Of a stretch of DNA of 64,000 bases, positions 53,073-62,835 are shown piece after piece. This stretch comes from Synergistaceae bacterium (GTDB lineage Bacteria; Synergistota; Synergistia; Synergistales; Aminobacteriaceae). The DNA lies in NCBI GenBank assembly GCA_017540085.1, contig JAFYBQ010000030.1, forward strand, positions 1-64,000. The letters are read 5' to 3'. Position numbers and translations under genes: made by a program. A model generated the notes under the pieces. That model did no database searches. It was not told the origin of the DNA and saw only the letters and a list, made by a program, of their open reading frames with translations. How positions within the stretch are numbered: the stretch's first letter is position 1; each line of letters starts with the position of its first letter.

Positions 53073-53600
53073 AAAAATAAAGCTAACTATGCAAGCAACC
53101 CGTGAAATACACAAGAATATGACATGTATGGTGTTTGAACTCAAACTGAATACGCGAAAGATGTCTAAGCCTCAAAGAGAGCAGTTGACAACAATATTTT
53201 CGTGAAGCGAAATGGCGGCGTAATGATATAGTTGCGGATTTCTCAAAAGCCAGCAGAAACGCGAAAAGTGCAACAGTAAAAGTTGGAGACAGTTTTGAAC
53301 AACGGCAGTTTACTATACTTGGCTCGCAAGTTATTCAAGATATTTACGACAGCATAAAGACAGACTTAAAAATACTCCACACAAAATAAAGGAAAAGGCG
53401 AAAAAATTGGCAGACTAAAATTCAAAAGTGTCTGCAATTGCATATCTCTTAGACAATACAATACAACATATAGAATAGATTTTGTTCGCAGGCTTGTTCA
53501 CATTCAAAATATACGAAAAAGTTTCGCAGTACATGGGCTAGAGCAAATCCCACAAGAAGCTGATATAACTAATGCTAAATTACTCATTCTCACTCATTAT
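53073..53600 (+). pseudogene. tnpB: TnpB N-terminal fragment of the IS605-type element
   Basis: From ATG 53089 the text reads like the N-terminus of an IS605 OrfB/TnpB (RNA-guided nuclease): KLNTRKMSKPQREQLTTIF, then FREAKWRRNDIVADF, then FTILGSQVIQDIYDSIK, then GRLKFKSVCNCISLRQYN and the NAKLL segment. At least two frameshifts interrupt it (near 53200 and 53388). It stops at the region just before the deoxynucleoside kinase; the RuvC-like catalytic part is missing. The DNA is clearly AT-richer than its surroundings, as expected for foreign DNA. Confidence 0.8.
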
Positions 53601-53625
53601 ATTTTCATCAAGGAGCTGTGTTTTC

Positions 53626-54279
53626 TTGGGACAAATTCAAATCATCGTTGAAGGAATGACAGCAAGCGGGAAATCTACAGTCGTTAATCTCCTCTCTGAG
53701 CGTCTCGGATTTCAGGTTATGCCGGAAGAGTTCCGCGACCCTCTCGACCTCCTCGGACGTTTCCACCACAATCGCAAATGGGCGTTCCCTATGCAGTTAA
53801 ACTTTCTTGTTACCCGTTTCGCGCAGTACTTATGCGCCAGCGAGGAGGATAATTACATTCTTGACCGCTCTGTGTTCGGGGATAAAGTTTACGCCATGCT
53901 GTATTACCGGGACGGATATTTCCGGGACAGTCAGCTAGGGTGCTATTTGACGCTGTACGACTCACTTCTCCGCTATGTCATGAAGCCTAAGCTGTTTGTG
54001 ATTGTGCGCTGTGAGTTCGGCGAAATCATGAGGCGCATACATTCTCGCGGAAGGCAGGACGAAATTGACGCGGGCGAGTCTTACTGGCGCAATCTCTATG
54101 ACGCTTACATGCCGTTTCTTGACTTCCTGAAATCTGAATTGCCCGGAGATATTGACTTCATAGAGCTGAATCTCTCTGACCCGAAATTTATCACGACTCC
54201 TTCAATGGTTGATGACTTCCTCGGACAAGTCGCAAGATATTTCCCCGAAAGAAGGATACTTCCCGGCCATGAAAGTTAG
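53626..54279 (+). CDS. deoxynucleoside kinase
   Basis: A 217-residue P-loop kinase of the dCK/dGK-like deoxynucleoside kinase family. P-loop GMTASGKST (near residue 9), the DRS motif DRSVFGDK (about 83), and the LID-type arginines RRIHSRGRQDE are present. It phosphorylates deoxynucleosides in salvage; the preferred base is not clear. TTG 53626 is chosen because AAGGAG lies 10 nt upstream; the frame runs back to 53572 into the IS remnant. It overlaps the Nif3-like gene by 11 nt. Confidence 0.88.
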   Translation: MGQIQIIVEGMTASGKSTVVNLLSERLGFQVMPEEFRDPLDLLGRFHHNRKWAFPMQLNFLVTRFAQYLCASEEDNYILDRSVFGDKVYAMLYYRDGYFRDSQLGCYLTLYDSLLRYVMKPKLFVIVRCEFGEIMRRIHSRGRQDEIDAGESYWRNLYDAYMPFLDFLKSELPGDIDFIELNLSDPKFITTPSMVDDFLGQVARYFPERRILPGHES

Positions 54280-55027
54280 CGGACTATTGCGGCATATTGA
54301 CACGTTCGCGCCGTTCTCGCTGTGTGAAGAGTGGGACAATTCCGGGCTTCTTGTCGGGAATGCTGATGACGAAATCAAGCGCATAGGCGTATGTCTCGAC
54401 GCTGTAACGGAGGCAGTAACGGAGGCTGACGGACTCGGCTGTAATGTCATTGTCGCTCATCACCCGGTAATATTCCGCCCCGTCAAAGCCATCACCGCAA
54501 ACACAGAGCAGGGGCGCGCCATAATGGAGGCCGTTAGACATAACATCAGCATAATCGCCGCCCATACGAACTGGGACAAGGCCGCAGGGGGAGTGAATGA
54601 CATTCTCGGAGCGTTAATCGGCCTGAAGCACCCTGAGTCCCTCGGCGCGTTCGGCGTATGCGGAGTGATTTCCCCCCGGATGAAGCTGAATGCGTTTGCC
54701 GAACACGTAAAATCCTCGTGGAGTCTGTCGCGGCTTGACGTTTACCCGGGAGGCTCAAAGACAGTATCACGTGTTGCGCTCTGCGGTGGATCGGGCGCGG
54801 AGTTCTGGCGGTCTGCGAAAAATATCGGGGCTGATGTCTATATCACGGCGGATATGAAGTATCATGAAATTTCTGACGCTGTGAATGACGGAATGACAAT
54901 CGCACTTTGTGATCACGGGGAAATGGAGCGGGTATCAGTGAGACAGCTCGCACACAAGATAGAGGGCTGCGGGATTGAGACAGTAATACTTGACGCGAAA
55001 GCCCTTCCCCCGGTAATCAGAATATAA
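54269..55027 (+). CDS. Nif3-like dinuclear metal centre protein
   Basis: A 252-residue protein of the Nif3/GTP cyclohydrolase 1 type 2 family. The metal-binding segments are EEWDNSGLLVG, VIVAHHPVIFR (His-His), HTNWDKAAGGVND and the C-terminal CDHGEMERVSV. The exact activity is unknown for this family. ATG 54269 overlaps the kinase stop by 11 nt; the frame opens earlier but inside the kinase gene. trpS follows after 22 nt, so the group is probably one transcript. Confidence 0.9.
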   Translation: MKVSGLLRHIDTFAPFSLCEEWDNSGLLVGNADDEIKRIGVCLDAVTEAVTEADGLGCNVIVAHHPVIFRPVKAITANTEQGRAIMEAVRHNISIIAAHTNWDKAAGGVNDILGALIGLKHPESLGAFGVCGVISPRMKLNAFAEHVKSSWSLSRLDVYPGGSKTVSRVALCGGSGAEFWRSAKNIGADVYITADMKYHEISDAVNDGMTIALCDHGEMERVSVRQLAHKIEGCGIETVILDAKALPPVIRI

Positions 55028-55049
55028 ATCACAGGAGATATACCACAAA

Positions 55050-56060
55050 TTGAAGAAAAGAGTATTAAGCGCAATGAGACCAACCGGCCCGCTTCACTTG
55101 GGACACATGGCCGGGGCTTTAAGCAATTTCATCAAGTTACAGAATGATGACGGCTACGAGTGCTTCTACGCAATTGCGGACTGGCACGCGCTCACGTCAA
55201 ACTATGCTGACAGCGAGAACACCGGGGAATTTTGCTACACGGCTCTTCTTGACTGGCTGGCGGTCGGGCTTGACCCGGAGAAATCCCCGCTGTTCATTCA
55301 GTCCCATGTTCCACAGCACGCGGAATTAGCTCTTGCCCTCGGAATGATTACCCCGCTGGGCTGGCTGTATCGTAATCCCACGTACAAAGAGCAGCTCTTC
55401 AATATACGCAACAGGGATTTGGGTACATACGGCTTCCTAGGCTATCCCGTACTCATGGCCGCAGATATATTGCTGTACAAGGCTGAATTAGTCCCGGTAG
55501 GAGAAGATCAGAGCGCACACCTCGAAATTTCCCGCGAGTTAGTCAGGCACTTCAACAATATTTTCGGTGAAGGATTGCTTGTTGAGCCTCAGCCCCTTTT
55601 CACGCAGACTCCCAAAGTACCAGGCACAGACGGCCGCAAGATGAGCAAGTCTTACGGTAACGCCCTCGAAATCTCAGAGAGTGCCGACTCAATGTGGCAG
55701 AAGCTCCGCACAATGATGACTGACCCCGCCCGAATGAGACGCAAAGACCCCGGAGACCCCGAAAAGTGTCCCGTTTGGGACTTGCACAAAGTCTTCAACC
55801 CTGACGAAAACGAGAAGGCAGAAATTTGCGAGGGCTGCAAGTCCGCCGGTATTGGCTGTATCGACTGCAAGAAGAAACTTAACGCGCATATTCAGGAAAT
55901 CATGACTCCCGTGAGAGAGCGCAGAGCGAAATACGAGGGGAAGAAGTCCCTGCTTGATGAAATTCTTGCTGACGGGGCAGAACGTGCCGGGAAAGTCGCA
56001 CGTGAGACTATGAGCGAAATTTATCCGGCTATGGGACTTTTGCCGAACCCGAAACGATGA
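55050..56060 (+). CDS. trpS: tryptophanyl-tRNA synthetase
   Basis: A 336-residue class I aminoacyl-tRNA synthetase. HIGH-type HLGHMAG (near 17) and KMSKS (GRKMSKSYGNA, near 196) are present, with ADILLYKAELVPVGEDQ between them. A four-cysteine cluster near residues 269-281 (EGCKSAGIGCIDCKKKL) may bind a metal or iron-sulfur group, as in some bacterial TrpRS. TTG 55050 is preceded by CAGGAGA 10 nt upstream. It overlaps the next gene by 4 nt (ATGA). Confidence 0.95.
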   Translation: MKKRVLSAMRPTGPLHLGHMAGALSNFIKLQNDDGYECFYAIADWHALTSNYADSENTGEFCYTALLDWLAVGLDPEKSPLFIQSHVPQHAELALALGMITPLGWLYRNPTYKEQLFNIRNRDLGTYGFLGYPVLMAADILLYKAELVPVGEDQSAHLEISRELVRHFNNIFGEGLLVEPQPLFTQTPKVPGTDGRKMSKSYGNALEISESADSMWQKLRTMMTDPARMRRKDPGDPEKCPVWDLHKVFNPDENEKAEICEGCKSAGIGCIDCKKKLNAHIQEIMTPVRERRAKYEGKKSLLDEILADGAERAGKVARETMSEIYPAMGLLPNPKR

Positions 56061-56773
56061 GGCTTAATGCTTATCTCTCATCATGCGGAGTCGCTTCCAG
56101 GCGGAAATCTGAGACAATAATTCTTAGCGGGCGAGTCCAGGTCAGCGGGAAAATTGTCCTCGCTCCTTTCTTTGATGTCGACACTGAGAATGATACTGTT
56201 ACTCTTGACGGAAAGCCCCTGAAACTTTCGCGGCATGAGTATTACGTCATCAGCAAGCCCGCCGGGTATGTCTGCGCCGCAAGTGATAAGTATTACCCCG
56301 TTGTTGTTGACCTTATTCCCGGCCATGAAGGGAGGCTCTACCCTGTCGGAAGGCTTGATCGTGAGTCAGAAGGACTCTTAATCCTCACGAATGACGGCCA
56401 ATTTACGCAGAATATCATTCACCCGTCAAAGGAAGTCCCAAAAGAGTATGAAGCCTTGCTGAACATTCCCATTAACGCGAGACAGTTAGACCGATGGCGC
56501 AGAGGATTCGAGATTGAACCTGGGCGCGTAGTTAAGCCGATAAGCATTAGTGTAATGGATAAAGAGCCTGCGAATCAATGGGTGAATATCGTGATAGGCG
56601 AGGGGTTGAAGCGTGAGATAAGATTGATGGCAAAAAGCGCGGGCTTCAGGGTTGAGAGGCTCATACGGCGGAGCATAGGAAAAATGCGGCTTGAGACGCT
56701 GAAGAGCGGGAAATATGTGAGTTTGTCATTTTCTGAACTGTACACTAAAATATTTAATGGCGGTACAGTATGA
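56057..56773 (+). CDS. rRNA pseudouridine synthase (RsuA/RluB family)
   Basis: A 238-residue enzyme. An S4 RNA-binding domain (1-60: MRLNAYLSSCGVASRRKSETIILSG) precedes the catalytic domain with the Asp-bearing motif VGRLDRESEGLLILTNDG and the LKREIRLMAKSAGF segment. The family pseudouridylates 16S (RsuA) or 23S rRNA (RluB/E/F); S4 plus this length cannot separate them. It starts within the trpS stop region. A 27-nt gap separates it from the HDOD gene. Confidence 0.92.
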   Translation: MRLNAYLSSCGVASRRKSETIILSGRVQVSGKIVLAPFFDVDTENDTVTLDGKPLKLSRHEYYVISKPAGYVCAASDKYYPVVVDLIPGHEGRLYPVGRLDRESEGLLILTNDGQFTQNIIHPSKEVPKEYEALLNIPINARQLDRWRRGFEIEPGRVVKPISISVMDKEPANQWVNIVIGEGLKREIRLMAKSAGFRVERLIRRSIGKMRLETLKSGKYVSLSFSELYTKIFNGGTV

Positions 56774-56800
56774 TTTTTACGGGAAAAGGGGGTTAAGTCC

Positions 56801-57694
56801 GTGAGTGAAATCGATGAGAAATCCAGAGAGTTAATCAAGACGCGAATATTAAGCAACATGGAGAACATAAAATCCTTCCCTCAGTTTGTGCTTGAGACAA
56901 TGAGAAAACTTAATGACCCCGAAAGCAATGCGGCGGACGTTGCTCAGAGTCTCTCACGCGATGAAGGGCTAGTCCTGCGTATACTCAAGCTCGCTAACTC
57001 TGCGGCTTACGGCGTAAGGAGCCGGAGTATCTCGAACATCTCCGAGGCAATTGCGCTTCTCGGCTATAAGTCGGTCAGCAACATAATCCTTGCGGCTACG
57101 GTCTATTCAGCGATGGACAAGGGATTGACGGGTTACGCTCTTGACCGCGGGGAGCTGTGGCGGCATTCTCTCATGGTCGCGTATTCAGCTAGGCACTTGG
57201 CCGGGATTACGGGAAAAGTCAGCACTGAGGACGCTTACGTGGGCGGACTTCTTCACGACATCGGAAAAGTTATCCTGAATGATTATGTCCATTTCGGCTA
57301 CGGGATAATTGTCAAAATGGTGGAGGAGAAGCACATACCCTTCACGGAGGCTGAGACAAAAGTTTTGGGATTTGACCACGCCGCAATAGGTGAATTGCTT
57401 GTAGAGAAATGGGCAATGCCGGACTCTTACCGTGTGCCTATTGCGTACCATCACAAGCCGAATGACCTTCCCGCCGACAAAATTCAGTATCAGCCGCTTC
57501 TTGACGTTGTAACAGTGGCTAACTCAATATGCCTGATGTTAGGGATCGGGCTGGGTGCTGACGGCTTGCAGGCGTATATGTTCCCTGAGCCGATAGAGAG
57601 ACTCGGAATAACGAATTTCGACAGCCTTTTGTCCGAGATGATAGACTTTGCCGGGAGCGTTTCGGGCGACATGGGCGACATGGCCGGGCTTTAG
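56801..57694 (+). CDS. HDOD-domain signalling protein
   Basis: A 297-residue protein with an N-terminal HDOD domain (about 22-210: FPQFVLETMRKLNDPESNAADVAQSLSRDEGLVLRILKLANSA) in which a real HD pair remains (GGLLHDIGKV, near 148-152). HDOD proteins act in regulatory circuits, often linked to cyclic-di-GMP or stress; no second domain was seen. GTG 56801 follows AGGGGG. It sits between a translation gene and cmk, with no obvious functional link. Confidence 0.85.
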   Translation: MSEIDEKSRELIKTRILSNMENIKSFPQFVLETMRKLNDPESNAADVAQSLSRDEGLVLRILKLANSAAYGVRSRSISNISEAIALLGYKSVSNIILAATVYSAMDKGLTGYALDRGELWRHSLMVAYSARHLAGITGKVSTEDAYVGGLLHDIGKVILNDYVHFGYGIIVKMVEEKHIPFTEAETKVLGFDHAAIGELLVEKWAMPDSYRVPIAYHHKPNDLPADKIQYQPLLDVVTVANSICLMLGIGLGADGLQAYMFPEPIERLGITNFDSLLSEMIDFAGSVSGDMGDMAGL

Positions 57695-57700
57695 CGCATA

Positions 57701-58369
57701 ATGTCATACGTTATCACGATTGACGGGCCTGCGGGTGCGGGCAAAAGCACTGTGGCGAAAGACGTTGCGCGGAGGCTCGGAATAAATTACCTCGACACGG
57801 GCGCGATTTACCGGGCTATTGCGCTGATACTCTATGAGTCAGAAGTCAGGCCGATTGATGACTATATCATGCGGGAAGCCCTGACCAAGATAAATATACA
57901 GCTTGACGGGAAATCGGTGCTTGTGAACGGCTTTGATGTTACAGGGGAAATTAGGACTCCGCTTGTTGACGAATTAGCCTCGATGTACTCGGCGATTCCT
58001 TCAGTCCGAAAAGCTCTCCTCAGTCTGCAAAAGGAACAGGAGACTCACGGCTCAATTGTGGCGGAAGGCCGCGATGTAGGGAGCGTAGTTTTTCCCGGAG
58101 CTGTGGCAAAATTTTTCCTGACAGCAAACCCAGAAGCACGCGCAAAACGCCGCTATGCCGAGAGAGTCGCAAAAGGGAAGCCCGCCGATTATGACGAAAT
58201 ATTACAGGCCATCATTGAGCGCGACAAGAACGACTCATCCCGCGAAACAGCCCCCCTCACTGTCCCTGAAGGCGCAATCTACATAGACACATCAGACATG
58301 ACAGAACAAGAAGCAGTACAATTCATACTCGACAAAGTGAAAGAAGTCATCCCAAATGAAGCAAAGTAA
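57701..58369 (+). CDS. cmk: cytidylate kinase
   Basis: A 222-residue enzyme that phosphorylates CMP and dCMP with ATP. P-loop DGPAGAGKSTVAK (8-20), the NMP-binding YLDTGAIYRAIAL, the bacterial insert region, GSIVAEGRDVGSVVFP and RAKRRYAERV are all present. ATG 57701 follows HDOD by 6 nt, but no strong ribosome site is visible. It overlaps plsC by 14 nt. Confidence 0.96.
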   Translation: MSYVITIDGPAGAGKSTVAKDVARRLGINYLDTGAIYRAIALILYESEVRPIDDYIMREALTKINIQLDGKSVLVNGFDVTGEIRTPLVDELASMYSAIPSVRKALLSLQKEQETHGSIVAEGRDVGSVVFPGAVAKFFLTANPEARAKRRYAERVAKGKPADYDEILQAIIERDKNDSSRETAPLTVPEGAIYIDTSDMTEQEAVQFILDKVKEVIPNEAK

Positions 58370-58982
58370 AGTATTCTATTTCATCGTCAAAAATTTCTTC
58401 AAGCTCCTGCTGATAATATATAACCGCTGTTCGGCGAAATGGCTCGCGAAACTTCCCGACAATGAGAAATTCATAGTGGCCTGCAATCACGCCAGCAATT
58501 TAGACCCCCTCATAGTAGGCTGCTTTTTCCCGCGTTTGTTACGCTATCTCGCGAAAGAGGAGTTATTCGAGGGCTGGTTTCTTGGGACATGTATCCGCGC
58601 ATTGGGTGCAGTCCCGGTATCACGCACAACGAACGCCTCAGCCGCCGGAGCGTTGAAGGGATTCATGAAGCTCTACCAGGAAGGAAGCGACGTTCTCATA
58701 TTCCCGGAAGGAGGACGGACTCTTGACGGCAAACTTCAGCCGCTTGAAGCCGGAGTCGCGTTAATCGCCGCACACACTCACGCGCCAATTCTGCCGGTGT
58801 TCATTCACGGATCATTCCGGGCAATGCCGCCTAATTCGTTTTTCGTCAAGCCCACAAAACTCCGCGTAACATTCGGTGAGCCTCTGAGATTTTCGGATGA
58901 GGTTTACGACAGCAAATCAGGCCGCCAAATCATAATGGACGCTCTTACGGAGAAATTCCGGGAGCTTGAAGCGGGAGAATAG
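58356..58982 (+). CDS. plsC: 1-acyl-sn-glycerol-3-phosphate acyltransferase
   Basis: A 208-residue membrane-associated acyltransferase of phospholipid synthesis (makes phosphatidic acid). It has the NHxxxxD catalytic motif NHASNLD and the substrate motif FPEGGRT (FPEGxR), plus an N-terminal hydrophobic segment (about 3-22). The cmk-plsC order is common in Firmicutes and relatives. yicC begins 6 nt after the stop. Confidence 0.93.
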   Translation: MKQSKVFYFIVKNFFKLLLIIYNRCSAKWLAKLPDNEKFIVACNHASNLDPLIVGCFFPRLLRYLAKEELFEGWFLGTCIRALGAVPVSRTTNASAAGALKGFMKLYQEGSDVLIFPEGGRTLDGKLQPLEAGVALIAAHTHAPILPVFIHGSFRAMPPNSFFVKPTKLRVTFGEPLRFSDEVYDSKSGRQIIMDALTEKFRELEAGE

Positions 58983-58988
58983 CGGAAA

Positions 58989-59873
58989 ATGTTTGTCAGC
59001 ATGACAGGATTCGGGAGCGTGTCATACACATTCCCATGGGGGACAGTGAAACTTGACATTAATTCGGTCAACCATAAATATCAGGATTTCAGCGTGAAAC
59101 TTCCGCATGAATTGTTGTCGCTTGAGAACAGAATACTGGCTATACTGCGCGAGAGAATAGCCCGCGGGAAAGTGAAGCTGTCAGCCGAAATAACCTGGAA
59201 TCCGGGCGCGAAAATTCCATCCCTCGACAATGACAGCCTGCGGATATTCATCAATCAGGTACGCACAATCGCCAAGCGCAACAGCCTCGATACAGCCAAA
59301 GACATAACCAGCTTCCTTATGATTCCGGGAGTGCTTGACGGCGCAAGCAATGTAGCAGAACAGACAGCAAGAGAGTCCCCGGAGATTTGGGACAAGCTCA
59401 CAATTGAAGCCGTTGACGCAATGCAGGAAATGAAGAGATCCGAGGGCGAAAAGTTACAGTCAAAAGTAGAGTCAGACCTCGCCGAGCTGGTACGCATAAC
59501 AGGAATACTGCAGGAGCGGTGGAAAGTCGCAAGCTCGGACGCAATAGAGGGACTCCGGGCAAGAATTGAGAGTGTCATGGAACACTACAATCTTGAGATT
59601 GACGAGGCCAGAATCGCGCAGGAAGTCTCTTTGCTGTCCGACAAGTGGGACGTATCAGAGGAAGTAGCCCGGCTTGAGGCTCATACGGGGAAATTCCGTC
59701 AGGTTATGGACGAGGCTTTTTGCGGTAAGAAGCTCGACTTTCTCATTCAGGAAATGAACCGGGAAATTAACACGATGGGCAGCAAGGTCAGCGATGCCGA
59801 ATTTCGCTGGCAGGTAGTAGAGGCAAAGACATATATCGAGCGCATAAGGGAGCAAATACAAAACATAGAATGA
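58989..59873 (+). CDS. yicC: YicC/YloC endoribonuclease family protein
   Basis: A 294-residue protein with the full YicC layout: MTGFGSVSYTFPWGTVKLDINSVNHKYQD at the start, LENRILAILRERIARGKVKL, an internal helical part, and the C-terminal signature EVARLEAHTGKFRQVMDE...KLDFLIQEMNREINTMGSK. Members are endoribonucleases linked to RNA turnover. It sits directly before gmk (4-nt overlap), the usual order in many phyla. Confidence 0.93.
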   Translation: MFVSMTGFGSVSYTFPWGTVKLDINSVNHKYQDFSVKLPHELLSLENRILAILRERIARGKVKLSAEITWNPGAKIPSLDNDSLRIFINQVRTIAKRNSLDTAKDITSFLMIPGVLDGASNVAEQTARESPEIWDKLTIEAVDAMQEMKRSEGEKLQSKVESDLAELVRITGILQERWKVASSDAIEGLRARIESVMEHYNLEIDEARIAQEVSLLSDKWDVSEEVARLEAHTGKFRQVMDEAFCGKKLDFLIQEMNREINTMGSKVSDAEFRWQVVEAKTYIERIREQIQNIE

Positions 59874-60418
59874 AGACGGGAAAATTATTCGTGCTTTCAG
59901 GGCCTAGCGGAGTCGGAAAAGGTACTCTCAGGGAACACGCTTTGAAGGACGCGCCCAACCTGAAATACTCAATATCATGCACCACAAGACAGCCCAGAGA
60001 CGGCGAAACGGACGGAGTAGAATACCGCTTCATATCGCGGGAAAAATTCCGGGAAGACATTTCGCGGGGTATGTTCCTCGAATACGCGCATGTTCACGAG
60101 GACTATTACGGCACACTGAAGGCCGATGTCGTGAATGAGCTTGAGTCCGGCCATGATGTATTGCTTGAGATTGATGTTCAGGGAGCGTTGCAGGTCAAAG
60201 AGAAAATGCCCGGCGCGGTGCTGATATTCGTAGCACCTCCAAGCACCGAAGTGTTAGAACGCCGACTCAGGGGACGAGGCACGGAAGCGGACAAGAGTCT
60301 TCATGTCAGACTCGAAAACGCCGTGAAGGAGCTTGCGCTGAAAGATAGGTATGATTATGTCATCGTGAATGATGATTTAGACTCTGCGTCTGATGAGCTG
60401 AGGAAGATAATACTATGA
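59870..60418 (+). CDS. gmk: guanylate kinase
   Basis: A 182-residue kinase converting GMP to GDP. The P-loop is SGPSGVGKGTL (9-19); the GMP-binding segments SISCTTRQPRDGETDGVEYRFIS and EYAHVHEDYYGTLK and the LID arginines in LRGRGTEADKSL match. It overlaps yicC by 4 nt and the following small gene by 4 nt (ATGA), so translation is coupled across three genes. In many genomes rpoZ (omega) follows gmk; here it does not. Confidence 0.96.
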   Translation: MKTGKLFVLSGPSGVGKGTLREHALKDAPNLKYSISCTTRQPRDGETDGVEYRFISREKFREDISRGMFLEYAHVHEDYYGTLKADVVNELESGHDVLLEIDVQGALQVKEKMPGAVLIFVAPPSTEVLERRLRGRGTEADKSLHVRLENAVKELALKDRYDYVIVNDDLDSASDELRKIIL

Positions 60419-60858
60419 CGGCTGACAGATTTTTGCGCTGGGTGCTTTTCTGCGCGGGGATAATCACGGCTATATTCGCCGGGTACATGTTCAGCGGGGG
60501 GAAAATCGACTGGGGCGCGGCGTGGCTGTCTGTTACGGTGGGATTCTTATGTTTCGCCACGAGGATTAAGCCCGCAAAGAGTCAGGACTCATCATCAGAT
60601 GACACAAGCAAAGAGCTTCACGACATGGCAATATTAATCGCTCACACAGCAGTAGCAAGCCTCAAGAACATTGGCAGGACAGTCCCGCCCGGAACAAAGG
60701 AGATTGACGAGCTTCAAGAGAAAGTGAATGATTTTCTTGACGCAATGCCGTTAGAGCAGTCAGAAAGGGATGACATCACAGAAGAATTTGACCGCCTCAG
60801 AAACAGAACAAGGCGCAATGAAGGCGGCAGGGCATTAATGAGAAGCGCACGACTCTAA
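60415..60858 (+). CDS. small membrane protein of unknown family
   Basis: A 147-residue protein with two N-terminal membrane helices (about 6-25 and 32-50) in a hairpin, then a hydrophilic, acidic, probably helical tail (60-147) with a coiled-coil-like stretch (IDELQEKVNDFLDAM...RDDITEEFDRLRNRT). I do not recognise a family. It is locked into the operon by a 4-nt overlap with gmk and lies 21 nt before ftsH, so a link with the cell membrane or FtsH complex is possible but unproven. Confidence 0.75.
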   Translation: MTADRFLRWVLFCAGIITAIFAGYMFSGGKIDWGAAWLSVTVGFLCFATRIKPAKSQDSSSDDTSKELHDMAILIAHTAVASLKNIGRTVPPGTKEIDELQEKVNDFLDAMPLEQSERDDITEEFDRLRNRTRRNEGGRALMRSARL

Positions 60859-60879
60859 CATTTCACAGGAGATTTTCAC

Positions 60880-62790
60880 ATGAACAAAGGACAGAAATTT
60901 TCAGCCTGGTACTTTATCGCGGCTCTGATAATTGCCTGGCTTTTCTCAGAATATATCTACAAACCTTACACCGAGAGCAAATCCGAAGTCCCGTACAGCG
61001 AATTTCTCGCAGACCTTAACGCAGGGAAAATAGAGAATGTAGACATATCAGACTCGCGGATAATTTACGCTCTCAAAGAAGACATCAGCCCCGACAAGCG
61101 TCCGATAGTCGGCGGGAAAATTCTCACGGACAAACGCCCGAAATCCCCGGACAGCGTGAAAAGCGCGGTGAAACTCTCTGACCCGTTTTTGATTGAGAGG
61201 CTCGCCAGCTCTGATATAAAGTTCGGAGGCATTGCCCGCAGGGACAGCATTATAGATTTGCTGATGGGTATACTTCTGCCAATGCTGCCGCTGATAATAA
61301 TATGGTACTTCATATTCAGGAACATGCACGGGGGCGGAGGCGGTATATTCACGTTCGGGCGGAGCCGGGCGAAAGAACTTCAGGGCGAAATGAGCGGGGT
61401 ACACTTCAGCGACATAGGCGGGGCAGGTGAGGCTGAAGTAGAATTGCGCGAGATTATCGACTTCCTGAAAGACCCGAAACGTTTCGACAAGTTCGGGGCG
61501 AAATTGCCGCGGGGAGTCCTCCTCGTAGGCCCTCCCGGAACAGGCAAGACTCTTCTTGCGAAAGCCTGCGCGGGTGAGGCGGGCGTTCCGTTCTTCTTCA
61601 TTACTGGGTCAAGTTTCGTTGAAATGTTCGTTGGAGTCGGAGCCGCAAGAGTGAGAGATTTATTTGACCAGGCCAAAAAGAAAGCTCCCTGCATTATCTT
61701 TGTTGACGAAATTGACGCTATAGGACAGTCGAGAATGCGTAACTTCAACAGCAACTCAGAGCAGGAAGCAACGCTGAATCAGTTGCTCGCGGAAATGGAC
61801 GGATTCGAGCCGAACAACGGAGTCGTAATCATGGGAGCGACAAACAGGCCGGAGATACTCGACCAGGCACTATTGAGGCCGGGAAGGTTCGACAGGCAAA
61901 TTCAGGTAGTTTTGCCGACAGAGGAAGGGCGCGAGGAGATATTACGCATTCACACAAAGAAATTACCGCTTGACCCGGCAATAAATCTCAAGTCAATCGC
62001 AAAAGTTACGCCCGGTTTCTCAGGTGCTGACCTCGCAAATATCGCCAATGAAGCCTCGCTCTTAGCCGCAAGACGGAAGGCCGACAAGGTTTCAATGAAT
62101 GATTTTGACCTCGCAATAGAACGAGTCGTAGCAGGACTCCAGCGCAAAACGCCATTAACGCCGGAAGTCCGCAAGAAAGTGGCCTATCATGAGTCCGGCC
62201 ATGCCCTAGTGTCATGCTACCTTCCCGGCTCTGACCCAGTGCACAAAGTCAGCATAATTCCCACGACAAAAGGCGCACTGGGATATACGCTGAACATGCC
62301 TGCGGAGGATAAGTATCTTGTTACGGAGGCTGAGTTACGCACCCGCATGGCTGTCATGTTAGGCGGAAGGGCGGCGGAGCTTCTGATTTTCGGGGAGGCT
62401 TCAACGGGAGCGTCAAATGACCTCGAACGCGCTACCGAGACTGCCCGGAGAATGGTTACGGAGTTCGGCATGTCCGGCAAGCTCGGCCCCGTGCGCTATG
62501 CGTCGCCGTCAATGATGTACCTTAACGGAAGCTCAGAAGTCCGCAATGACATCGGCGATGGTACAGCCGACATTATCGACAACGAAATCAAGCGGCTTGT
62601 CATTGAGGCGCAGGAGAAAGCAGAGTCAATCCTCCGCGAGCATGAGAAAATACTTCATGAGGTCGCCGGAGTCCTTCAGGAAAAGGAAGTAATCAACAGC
62701 GACGAGATTAAAGCCATTGTTGACCGGGAAAAATCACAGGCCGAGTCAGAATCAAAGTCAGCAGAAAAAGAAGCAGTGTCTCAAGAGTAA
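60880..62790 (+). CDS. ftsH: ATP-dependent zinc metalloprotease FtsH
   Basis: A 636-residue membrane AAA+ protease that degrades unassembled and regulatory membrane proteins. Two helices (about 8-24 and 128-147) flank a periplasmic domain. Walker A GPPGTGKT is near 216, Walker [13 protein letters not shown] near 270, the SRH with [18 protein letters not shown] near 325, and the zinc site HESGH near 436. GGGGGI in the linker (about 150) is typical. CAGGAGAT precedes the ATG. A terminator follows. Confidence 0.97.
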   Translation: MNKGQKFSAWYFIAALIIAWLFSEYIYKPYTESKSEVPYSEFLADLNAGKIENVDISDSRIIYALKEDISPDKRPIVGGKILTDKRPKSPDSVKSAVKLSDPFLIERLASSDIKFGGIARRDSIIDLLMGILLPMLPLIIIWYFIFRNMHGGGGGIFTFGRSRAKELQGEMSGVHFSDIGGAGEAEVELREIIDFLKDPKRFDKFGAKLPRGVLLVGPPGTGKTLLAKACAGEAGVPFFFITGSSFVEMFVGVGAARVRDLFDQAKKKAPCIIFVDEIDAIGQSRMRNFNSNSEQEATLNQLLAEMDGFEPNNGVVIMGATNRPEILDQALLRPGRFDRQIQVVLPTEEGREEILRIHTKKLPLDPAINLKSIAKVTPGFSGADLANIANEASLLAARRKADKVSMNDFDLAIERVVAGLQRKTPLTPEVRKKVAYHESGHALVSCYLPGSDPVHKVSIIPTTKGALGYTLNMPAEDKYLVTEAELRTRMAVMLGGRAAELLIFGEASTGASNDLERATETARRMVTEFGMSGKLGPVRYASPSMMYLNGSSEVRNDIGDGTADIIDNEIKRLVIEAQEKAESILREHEKILHEVAGVLQEKEVINSDEIKAIVDREKSQAESESKSAEKEAVSQE

Positions 62791-62802
62791 AGCGGAAATT
62801 TT

Positions 62803-62835
62803 TACGGGGGGTATCTTAATCGGTACTCCCCTTTA
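62803..62835. terminator. terminator between ftsH and pgeF
   Basis: GGGGGTA pairs with TACTCCCC (one bulge) in an ACGGGGGG...TCCCCTTT hairpin, with TTTATTTTT after it on the plus strand. It overlaps the end of the minus-strand pgeF gene and would stop ftsH transcripts. Confidence 0.55.
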
